Of a DNA stretch of 64,000 bases, positions 55,563 through 64,000 are shown in pieces. Made by a program: the position numbers and the translations under genes. The notes under the pieces were generated by a model. The model made no database searches and was not told the origin of the DNA. It was given only the letters and a program-made list of their open reading frames with translations. The DNA comes from Neoceratodus forsteri (taxonomy: Eukaryota > Chordata > Ceratodontiformes > Ceratodontidae), in NCBI GenBank assembly GCA_016271365.2, contig CM028129.1, positions 843,094,001 to 843,158,000 of the forward strand, given 5' to 3'. The first letter of the stretch is position 1, and each line of letters opens with the position of its first letter.

Positions 55563-56967
55563 CTACACCTGCAGTTGAAAGTTCATGGCGATCCCTTTGA
55601 GGTAGTCCTGCACAGTGCAGTCACCATACTGCTCCACCAGCTCCATAATGCGTTGACTGTGGTCCTTGTACCACTTTTGTGGTGCAGCCACTGGTGTACA
55701 GGCCACATATTGTTGGAGCGTCATCTCGTTGAGCTGTTGCTCTGACCTCAGACAGTCAATGAAGGTCCAGACACCAGGGTGGGCTGCCCCCAGCAGGGAT
55801 TTGAAACCATGCTGCCAGCCCTCCATGGCATTGATGGTCCTCGGAAGGATGGACTGGGCAGCATCATAACAGTTCCAGACATCAACCAGACAGGTGGGCT
55901 TGTGGGTGGAGTCCACTCCTTATGGGCCTTCTGAGCCAGCTGTCCTCAAAGTAGTCCAGCAGGGGTGTGAGGAGGTCCTCCCATGATGAGAAGAAGTCCC
56001 AAATGCACAGCTCCTCAAATGTGAGCACAACATCCTCAGGAGGCACATATGCCATTGCAGGCAGGAGGTGGACGTGCATGGCAAAGACACCATCTGACAT
56101 GTAGGACTACAGGACATCAGGCAGCTGCTGCACCTTGCGCCAGACAGACTGGCAGAGATGAAAGAAGCAGCCCTGCAGCACCGCCTCTGGGAACATGGAC
56201 CAGAAGACTTTATAGGCTGCCAGCTCAAAGTCTACCATCACTGAACTGAGCTTCAGACCAGGGTGCAGCTCCACCTTCAGGGACATATGCTTCTGTGGTG
56301 CAGCTGGACATCAGGAAATACACCAATCAGATAACACTGCTGAACTCAACCCCATGAATGGTGTATAGCTGGCAGAATAGTGGGGGACAGCACATGAATG
56401 TTCCATCAGCATAGCAGTCAGTTCACCGTTCCATGTACTGAAAGTTTCTTTCTGTTGTAAACAGCAGGAACCTGTCCTATCCACTCCAGGAGTCTCACTG
56501 CAGGAACACTTCACCCTTCTGGGTGACCCGGTACTCCTCAGGCATGACTAGCTCCACCAGTGTGATTGGCACTCTGGGTGCTGTGCATGCCACCCTCCTG
56601 GCATGCTGCACAGAATGCCTGAGGTAATCCATGTGGGGCATCCTACTGCCAACGGACTCAGGCAGCAAGCTGCAACAGGCAGCCACCACCTGTTTTGGTG
56701 TCTCTGGTGTTGTGAGGCCCTCTTCTTGATTTCTCCATGCACCCTCCGCACTGTCATGTCCACACAGTCTGGGATGTGATTGTGTGTCCCCAGCGCTGTG
56801 ATAACCTCCTCCACAGTTGTATGTGCCCATGACTTGCACCATCCTCCCTGGTACTCTGTGCACTTCCAGTAGGTTTTTGTCCCATGCATTGGCTCCTTGT
56901 GATACGTGTACCCATCGTGCAGCAGCAACTGGTTGCCCCAGGGACTGTCCACGCACTCAAGCGGCAT
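55563..56967 (-). pseudogene. FLYWCH-type MULE (Mutator-like) transposase, frameshifted
   Basis: Read on the minus strand, 56931-56766 is a FLYWCH zinc finger: LLLHDGYTYHKEP, TYWKCTEYQGGWCKS and GTHNHIPD (Cys, Cys, His, His). A spacer follows with SVQHARRV, LVMPEEYRVTQKGEVFL. The transposase core includes YADGTF at 56396-56410 (first catalytic Asp), FCQLYTIHG, VMVDFELAAYKVF around 56221-56235 (second Asp) and GCFFHLCQSVWRK. The C-terminal part at 55563-55916 is open, with VWNCYDAAQSILPRTINAMEGW and a WTFIDCLRSEQ stretch. At least three frame changes and a stop just before DGTF make it inactive. MULE transposases cut and paste DNA between terminal inverted repeats; the FLYWCH finger probably binds DNA. 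The start codon is uncertain. Confidence 0.85.
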
Positions 56968-57914
56968 TGCGGTGACACTGTTGGTTTTTGTGTGGCTGCT
57001 GCATTGCTGTCCCCCACTGGTTTTAAACCCCCTGAGGGCTGCAGGCCATTACCTATTCTGGACTTGACAATCTGCATTCTCTGAGGCATATCCTAATTGC
57101 CCTGTGCACACTCCCCAGGTATGCAGTCTGCAGGGTGCGGTAGTTACTGTCTCCCTGTGCACCTCTCCAGGGTTGCTGTCAGCATGCCCTCCCAGTTCCC
57201 CTTTAACAGGGTAGCATTGCCTGCTGCACTCCTCCCATGCACCGCTCCCAATATCCAGCATGTACACTGTCCTGCGCCTCTATCTGCAGGTCTGTGTGAG
57301 TCTGCAAGTTAGGCTTCCTGGACCTCTCCCTGTTTACTGTTCCCCATTCCCCAGGTCTACTGTCAGACTGTCACCGTGGTGACCCTCATTTACTCTTCTT
57401 CTCACAATTGCCTGCCCACCCCTCACCCTGCCTGCCAATCTGCAGTTGCCATGGCTGCCTTAGTGTCCAGATCTGCACCTCGTTGTCTGTGCCTGTCTTC
57501 AGCGGATCGCATATTGTGGTTGCCATGGCAATGTTCATGCTTCGTAATCCCCATTCAAGACTGAGAATTATTGCCACTTCTCCACTTGAGAGATCTAAGC
57601 CTGTCATTAGCTCAGCCACCTCCACTACCTCATGTACTGCTTCCCAGGTGGTTGTCAAGTGTGCTTACACCAACTTGGATTCCTCTGCTACACCCCCAGG
57701 GGCTGTTACTTTTTCCTTAACCTTTCCTTCATTCTGAAGAGCATACCTTATGTGGGATTAGCCTGACTATTGCATAGTTCAGCAAGAGCCGCATACTATT
57801 CTAACAGCAATGTGGCAGAGCACGTGGCTGCAGACCTGGGGGCAGGGATTTAATTGGTAGAGTTCACTGCTGCTCAGCAGTGTTTCTGCTTGTCCAACAT
57901 CTAGTGCAAAAATT
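56968..57914. other. unassigned sequence between MULE and LINE
   Basis: It should contain the 5' end of the MULE and of the following LINE. Open frames at 57049-57267 and 57386-57658 (minus) and 57408-57737 (plus) have no motif that I recognise. No clear terminal inverted repeat was found. Confidence 0.4.
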
Positions 57915-60900
57915 TTGTTTGTTTCCTTGTTGCTTGGTACTATGTGGTGTATTCTACTTTTATCTGGTGATGTGGAAACAAACCTTGGGCCTTTAATTTC
58001 AAATGAAGGAAATTATGACAACTATTGGCAAACTAAAGGTTTGAGAATAACTCATTTAAATGTTCGAAGTTTTATGTCTAAACAAGCTGAAATTGAGGCC
58101 TGGGTCACTACCTATGACCCAGACATATTTAGTGTAACTGAAACTTGGTTGAAACCTTCAGTATCAGATAATCTTGTTGCTCTTGAAGGCTATAATGTAA
58201 TACGGAAAGACAGGACCAGAAAAAAGAAAGGAGGGGGTATAATGGTGTACTATAAATCTGAATTAAAATTAGTAGAGATTTTTCCTGAATATAAACATAC
58301 ATCTGATTTTGAATGGTTGTTATTGGAATTGAAGTTAGGTGGTTGCCAAAAGTTGAGATTTTGTACAGTTTATAATCCCCCAAAATCTGCTAAGAAAGGG
58401 TTGGATGATATTTTACAATTTGTAGCAACTATTCAATCAGGTAGTGATCTTTTGATTACTGGAGATTTTAACATTCATTGGGATCCTATAAATGATCCTT
58501 CTATAGAGACGTTATTGACCAATGTTGGCCTGTCTCAGCTCATTAACTCATTTACTCGTATGAATATGAATAGTCAGAACCATGCAATTTTAGATTGGGT
58601 TCTTGTTAATAAACAGGTACATATTTCTGGTGTTGGTGTATTACCTGATGTAATAAGCAACCATTTGGCCACTTATTGCATATGGAGATCTAAAAGGCCT
58701 AAATTGCCTCCTAGGTTCATATCATACCATAAGTTTGTTATTGAGGTCAGTGGTGATCTTCTTATTGATTTGCAGAATATTGATTGGACTTATCTGGATG
58801 CAATCCCGGGTATAAATATTGTTGTTGACTATTTTACTTCCACTCTTTTGGGATTACAAAATAAATATTTTCCTAGAGTGGTTAGGAGAGTTAGAGGCTC
58901 CCTTATTAAATGGATTACTGCTTCTTTGTTACATTTAATGAAATTGAGAGATGCTGCCTGGAAATTGTATAAGGTAACTAAGTCAATGAAAAATTTTAAT
59001 AGCTATAGGAAGCTTAGAAATGAATGTAAAATAAAAATTAGGCAACGTAAATCTAGTTATTTTCAGAACCTACAAACTTCTAGTTTAAATAATCCAAAAA
59101 GATTTTGGTCTTCTATAAATTCTTTAATTAATCCATCAAGGAAAGAATCTATTGGGGCTTTTAGTAAGGATGGTCAGGTGATTTCTGATGTGCAGGTTGT
59201 CTGTGATTCTTTTTTGGACACATTTTTTTGATTTGTCTAGGTATACGCAGGCCTTTACTCAGGACCTGTGTACAGATAGACAATCTCCTGTTGTTTCTGA
59301 ACATGGTTCTTTTCCTTTTTCATTTATTGAACCATATCGGGTTTACTATCTTTTGAAACACATGCCAATTTGTTCAGGTGCATGTGAACTTGAAACCCGG
59401 TTCTTAAAACTGATTTCTGAATATATTACTTATCCACTTACTACTATTTATAATTTATCTTTGCTTACTGGATGTTTCCCTGATGTATGGAAACAGACAG
59501 TGATCAAACCTATTTATAAATCTGGTTATAGAATGGATATGGACAATTATCGTCCTATTTCCCTTTTGCCACCTTTGGAGAAGATTTTTGAGAGACTTGT
59601 GAATGAGCAGTTTACTGCCTATTTACAAGATAATGGTCTCAGGACTAATGATCAGCATGGGTTTCGTAAGTATCATGGGACGGGGACAGCCTTGGCCAGG
59701 TTCACGAACCACACCAGTGTAGCTATGGATGAGGGTTTGCTCACTGGTGCTGTGTTCATGGACCTGTCCAAGGCCTTTGATTTAGTAAGCCATCCTTTGT
59801 TGATTAGGACACTTCGAAGTTATGGTATGACAGAGATTGCTGTTGACTGGTTTCATAGTTATTTGTCTAATCGTCCACTTAAAGTAGGACTAAATGGAGC
59901 ATTCTCAACTAGTAAAATTTTGTTACAGGGGGTGCCCCAGGGGTCCGTTTTGGGCCCTCTGTTGTTTACGGTATTTGTAGATGTTGTTCCATCACTATTG
60001 AATGATACACATTGCCTGATTTATGCAGATGATATTATTTTGTATAAAAGTTCAATTTCTGTTGAACTTATAAATAAGTCCTTAAACAAGAACTTTGCTA
60101 TTCTATGTGGGTGGTTAAAAGGGAATTGTTTAGCATTAAATAATACGAAAACAAAATGTATGCTTTTTGGATCTAGAATTAGACTAAATAGATCTCAGAA
60201 TCTGTCCATCTCTGATTTATTGGGTAATGGGATGGAGGAGGTAAAACAATTTAAATATATTGGAGTCCTGTTGGACCAACATTTAAAATTTTCTGATCAT
60301 GTAAAATCTATTTCTCATCAGATAAATCAGAGACTAGGCGTGTTATTCAAGTTTCAATCCCTGTTGACTTTACCAGCAAGATGTGCAATAGCTGAGGGTG
60401 TCTTATTACCAGTTAAATTACAATGCATTTCTCTTTACTAACTTGTCTAATAGAGAGTTATCTCTTCTTACTAATGTGTTTCATGGTATTTGTAGATTTA
60501 CTTTTAAGTTGTCCTATTCTACTCATCATTGTGAGCTGTATAGACTATCTGCCTGGCTTCCTCCTAGGATGGGTTGTCTGTACAGTTTATGTTTATTAAC
60601 AGATAAAGTTCTTCGTCAAGGTATAGATTCTCCACTATATTCACTTCTACACATTAAAATAAATTCACGGGAACTTCGTTCTGATCAACAAATTAAGTTA
60701 AAGTTCCCAAAGACTAAGACTAAAATGGAGGATGGTTCGTTTACTTACTCTGCTGCCAAAAATTGGAATGAGCTTCCTATTGCTTTATATGAGAATGTCT
60801 GTCATCAAACTTTTAAAACTAGGTTAAGAAATTATTTTCTTGACAAATTGCACTGTTGTTGTTTTCGATGATTATCTTATATATATTATTTATTTTGTGT

Positions 60901-61083
60901 ATTTGTAATTTGGTGATGCATGTTTACTGTTGTATTGTATTGTGATGTGAGTTTTTGTTAATTGTAAACATCTTGACTGTATATGTATTTCAGTCCCCGG
61001 GTCATACATGAAAATGGGCCTTTGGCTCATTATGCTTACCCAGTAAACAAATGTTTAAAATAAATAAAATAAATAAATAAAAA
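57760..61083 (+). mobile_element. near-complete L2-group LINE
   Basis: This is the best-preserved element in the window: an ORF2 of about 980 codons in three overlapping frames, then a 200-base 3' UTR and an AAAT-type tail (CCCAGTAAACAAATG, then AAATAAATAAATAA). No ORF1 is seen upstream. The 5' boundary is uncertain, anywhere from about 57.1 to 57.9 kb. The 3' end resembles those of the LINE at 1.2 kb and of the MIR-like SINEs. Confidence 0.85.
57915..60871 (+). pseudogene. LINE ORF2: APE endonuclease, reverse transcriptase, C-terminal domain
   Basis: Frame 1 (57915-59231) is the endonuclease: ILLLSGDVETNLGP near the start, THLNVRSFMSKQAE, VTETWLKPS, GGGIMVYY, LITGDFNIHWDP, ILDWVLVN and ISNHLATY. 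The last is usually SDH; the Asp is Asn here. Frame 2 (from 59188) is the RT: VWKQTVIKPIYKSG, DNYRPISLLPPLEK, DQHGFRKYHG, VFMDLSKAFDLVSH, GVPQGSVLGPLLFTVFVD, LIYADDIILYKS (catalytic pair intact) and FKYIGVLLDQHLKFSDHV. Frame 3 (60398-60871) is the C-terminus with NWNELPIAL and FKTRLRNYFLDKL. One shift lies in a T7 run at 59223-59229, the other near an AAA at about 60414. No other stop interrupts it. The first ATG is a weak choice; translation may begin upstream. Confidence 0.9.
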
Positions 61084-61740
61084 AGTGGATATCCTGAGCT
61101 TCTGCAGTGTATGATGGATACAATACTCTTTCTATAATGAGAGTAAGTTGTGCTGACTTGGCTGTTTAATCCCTGATTTCACTTTCTGTCTTATATTATG
61201 ACACATATTATTTCTACTGTTCCATACACAGTGTAACCCTTTTTATGCACCGCTTCACACATTATTGCCGGTGTGCCTGTTCTGGGGTATTGCTTTGGTG
61301 CATCACCATGGTGATGTGCACTACCAGCAATGCGTTCTCATTGTTCACACATGTCGGACAGGGCTCTTTTCTTGCTGGTGAAATTGTTTCCATCTCCAGC
61401 TGGGCACCTTGTTTGCACGGTGCTGCTGCTATGTGGTCGCCCTTTGAAATTGTGATGCTTTGCCGGTGCTGTACCACTAGTGGAAAAATGCCAGTGTACT
61501 CTGATGACCTGGAACAAAAAAAAAAGGGTCATTACAAATTGTTCAACCATGCCCAGATTTGTAAACACCTGCTTAAAACTGCTACATTGGTTACAAGAGC
61601 AGGTTGTTCCCAACAGAGAAGAAACGGTGGGTCAAACTTGAAAACAGTGTGGCACTTGTACCAGTCCCCCAGTCTGAAATTAACACTGCAGCCATTTTAC
61701 AGTTTTATTCTGCCTTAGCACTTCTGCTGCCTTAGGCTAC
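61084..61740. other. unassigned sequence
   Basis: No family motif. The 157-codon open frame at 61245-61718 has no recognisable domain and sits in repeat-rich surroundings, so I do not call it a gene. Confidence 0.4.
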
Positions 61741-61751
61741 ACTGCCAGCAC

Positions 61752-61975
61752 TGAGCTGGCAGTATAGCCTAGAGGTCAGAGTAAGGTGCTGTGAACACAT
61801 TTGCCACATCCAGCAGACCTTGGTTTGATATTCACAGCCTCCACTTGCATACTGTGTGACCCTAAGCAAGTCACTTAACCTCCAAATTGATCCCAGGCAG
61901 CACCTGAAAACAGGTTATCAACCTAGTGAGTCTTATCTAGTTACCAAAGTATAAAAATAAATAATGAAATAAAGG
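61752..61975 (+). mobile_element. MIR-like tRNA-SINE, full-length copy
   Basis: GAGCTGGCAGTATAGCCTAG is the head. The core is TTGCATACTGTGTGACCCTA, then AGCAAGTCACTTAACC, at 61846-61881. The end is TAGTTACCAAAGTATAAA plus an AAAT-type tail. Very similar to the copy at 28.35 kb. Confidence 0.85.
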
Positions 61976-62515
61976 GAGCATCTCATAGGCTTTCATCAGT
62001 ATTCTCAATATGTTATTTTTGAACACTCATTAACATAATTTCTGGTGACTAAAATTAACTAGCATGCAGCAGATAGGCTCTCTGACTGTACAGGATAATG
62101 GTTGTATTAAAATAACTAAGAATACTGATGAAAATCTGGCCTGAGTGAACCATATTAAAAGAAGTACTCATTTTATTTCTAAAAGTACAAAGAAGTGCTA
62201 AAGCAGACTCAAAGTGTGAAAAGGACCAGGATGATATCAGAGCAAACGATTCAAGATCTAAAATGTAATGAAAAAGTACAGGTCAATATTTTTACCATAA
62301 TGTGCACTGCTTCTTTGAATATTAGCTCCATGTACTGTCCCAGAAAAGCCCATCCCAGGCACAGCTTACTTGTTCCATTCCTCCCTCCCCTACCTGTTTG
62401 AATATTTTCCACATAATTCCAAAATCCCAGCCCAGGACAAGCATGCCAACTGCACACCTACAGACACATTTTAAATATTTTCTCCACATTCGTCCACTCC
62501 TTCAATAAGCTTGTG
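61976..62515. other. unassigned sequence
   Basis: No gene or repeat family recognised. Confidence 0.4.
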
Positions 62516-62516
62516 G

Positions 62517-63215
62517 CTGGCAGTATTGTCTAGAGGTTGGAGTAACAAGCTATGAATGAGCTTGGTGCAGATTCAGCAGCAAAAGTCCACCAAAAGAAGC
62601 ACTGTCAGATCAGTAAAGAAGTTAATTATGTGTTCCAGCAACATACTGCAACGTTTAGGATAACATCACATGTCAGACCAGAAGAGAGTCCAGCACTTTA
62701 AGGCTTAACCAGCTTCTTCATCAGGGGAAGTGTGGCTGCTGATGAGCTGGTCCCCTAAAATACTCAAGGTCATGACTGAACAATTCATTCCTTTCATGTT
62801 CTGATTACTACCCAATTAGTTATTAATTTCAACAGAACTACTCCAATATTAATTCCAAATTGGCATTCTAAATTCAGTTCAACTGATGAGCTTCACTAGT
62901 TCATCTAATATGGGGGAACAGCATAATCGGCAGTCACACCTGCCTTCCTCATAATGTTGACACATAACTTGCCTAGTTCCTTTAATGAGGATAGGAATAA
63001 AAAATCAGTACACAAGGAATTTAACATTACAACAGTTTTCTGATTCAGATCCAGCAGACCTGTGTTTGAGTCCCACAACCTCAGGCTCCACTTGCCTACT
63101 AGTACTGTTTGACTCTGAGCCAGTCGCTTAATCATCCCAGTGCTTCCTCATAGCCCCTCAGAACAGGCACTTATATGGCTGGGCCTAATGGACCTTATCC
63201 AGTTACCAAATTAAA
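62517..63215 (+). mobile_element. MIR-like tRNA-SINE split by an insertion
   Basis: The head at 62517-62579 (GGCTGGCAGTATTGTCTAGA) stops inside the tRNA-like part. The remainder continues at 63046 with TCCAGCAGACCTGTGTTTGA, the core (GTTTGACTCTGAGCCAGTCG) and TCCAGTTACCAAATTAAAAC. The interruption is 62580-63045. Confidence 0.85.
62580..63045. mobile_element. 466-bp insertion in the SINE, 12-bp target duplication
   Basis: It is flanked by CAGATTCAGCAG (62568-62579) and CAGATCCAGCAG (63046-63057). It contains CATACTGCAACGTTTAGGAT and, 90 bases later, GCTTCTTCATCAGGGG. This pairing is reminiscent of the terminal parts of some Penelope-like retroelements, but no coding frame supports that. Confidence 0.7.
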
Positions 63216-63389
63216 ACAACAATTCTCAGATGGCATGTCGATGATTGCCAGCTGCATCCCCCTAAATATTTTACTGTTATGTACACATAAGGCAAGGTAT
63301 AATGAATTACTACTTCATCAAGACTCTCAAAAAATCCCGGACTGCCATCACAAAGCTTACCAATTGCCACCCCCAACACACAGACACAG

Positions 63390-63397
63390 AGACACAC

Positions 63398-63461
<64 letters not shown>

Positions 63462-63468
63462 TGCACAT
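63390..63468. repeat. (CA)n microsatellite
   Basis: About 30 uninterrupted CA units with imperfect flanks. Long open frames across it are artefacts. Confidence 0.97.
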
Positions 63469-63751
63469 TCTCTTCACAGGGGAAAACCCATTCATTTTCC
63501 TCCTTATCTGAGGCCCAGCTTGCCACTTCCATAACTCTCTATGGTTCAGGCTTTAAATCTATTGTTTCCCATCCTTATTCCAGGCCCAGCTTGCCAAATG
63601 CATAACCCCATGCACTTGACATATACTTTACTCAGTTTGTGACTCCTTGCTCCACACATGTCTTACCAATTCAACATCCCCAAATATACTTTTGATCCAA
63701 TTTTTCCTCCTTTTTACCCCAGGCCTGGTTTGCAGTTCGACACCATACACA

Positions 63752-63840
63752 AACATAGAATCTGACAGCAGATAAGGGCCACTTGGCCAAGCCAGTCTAC
63801 ATTTTAGGTTCATTATCTATATTTCCCTCCTTAACTCAGA
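63752..63840 (-). mobile_element. CR1 LINE 3' end
   Basis: ACATAGAATCTGACAGCAGA then TAAGGGCCACTTGGCCAAGC is the reverse complement of the CR1 terminus seen at 44.21-44.28 kb. Only the terminal part is recognisable. Confidence 0.75.
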
Positions 63841-64000
63841 CACAGCTCAATTTAACAACCCCCTCACATTTTCATTACACCTTTAATATAATTTCAGCTC
63901 CTTTTCCCAGGCCTAGCTGGGCAATTTCTCAGCTCCAACCCACTATAATTTAAATTATACTCCTTATTACACTTATTCCAAACAGCTTCAGTTTGCCAAG

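Noticed and set aside
54219..55745. Several long overlapping open frames on both strands
   Set aside because: They arise from high GC content and a large palindrome. The frames mirror one another across the symmetry centre and contain no domain motif.
58129..58383. Minus-strand open frame inside the LINE endonuclease
   Set aside because: Shadow of the plus-strand ORF2, which carries all expected motifs.
61301..61316. Perfect palindrome CATCACCATGGTGATG
   Set aside because: At 16 bp it may be a chance event in 64 kb; no repeat partner was seen.
61245..61718. 157-codon open frame as a novel gene
   Set aside because: No domain, no splice or promoter context that I can support, and length within chance for this much sequence.
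63175..63534. Open frames rich in His-Thr or Cys-Val
   Set aside because: They are translations of the CA microsatellite.

Overview
The window looks like nuclear DNA from a vertebrate with a large, transposon-rich genome. I found no host gene exon, no operon-like packing, no rRNA or tRNA gene and no CRISPR array. Nearly everything recognisable is a transposable-element fossil: CR1- and L2-group LINEs, an L1/Tx1-type LINE, a DIRS-like element, LTR-like elements with TG..CA ends, a Mutator-like (MULE) DNA transposon with a FLYWCH zinc finger, MIR-like tRNA-SINEs, a V-SINE-superfamily SINE, many palindromic (foldback) repeats and microsatellites. The CR1/L2/V-SINE/DIRS mix would suit a lungfish, amphibian, coelacanth or cartilaginous fish. 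I cannot choose among these from sequence alone.

Layout. 0-1.2 kb: 3' end of an L2-like LINE (+). 2.5-6.5 kb: degraded LINE copies on the minus strand with insertions. 6.8-17.6 kb: pieces of an L1/Tx1-type element on the plus strand (ORF1, then reverse-transcriptase C-terminus), split by a foldback satellite block, a 2.4-kb LTR-like element and a CR1 copy. 17.9-20.7 kb: a minus-strand L2-group LINE with endonuclease and RT, carrying a MIR-like SINE. 21.4-26.1 kb: CR1 fragments and a second L2-group LINE (minus). 27.6-29.4 kb: a 0.5-kb duplication around a CR1 fragment with a nested SINE. 29.4-33.1 kb: foldbacks, tandem repeats and an endonuclease fragment. 33.1-35.9 kb: two CR1 copies in the same (minus) orientation. 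36-39.3 kb: AT-rich foldbacks and more of the foldback satellite. 40.2-43.6 kb: DIRS-like fragment (minus), tandem units with TATA boxes, then a LINE endonuclease start (+) holding a poly(A)-type insertion. 43.7-53.3 kb: CR1 pieces with two other LINEs, a V-SINE and a second LTR-like element nested among them. 54.2-57.1 kb: a large GC-rich palindrome and the MULE transposase (minus). 57.9-61.1 kb: the best-preserved LINE (+), with two single-base frameshifts. 61.7-64 kb: SINEs, one split by a 466-bp insertion, a CA repeat and a CR1 3' end.

How the parts relate. The non-autonomous elements share 3' tails with the LINEs (the end of the V-SINE matches the end of the first LINE), which suggests the L2-like LINEs moved them. 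An L1/Tx1-type element is a candidate source for the poly(A)-tailed insertion at 42.9-43.5 kb. Many insertions can be dated relative to each other because interrupted reading frames resume on the far side and target-site duplications are visible. I found no convincing new biological system. The most unusual items are the dispersed foldback satellite, the TATA-bearing tandem promoter-like units, the FLYWCH-MULE with a neighbouring 0.45-kb palindrome, and a trio of 450-600 bp insertions with 11-13 bp target duplications.
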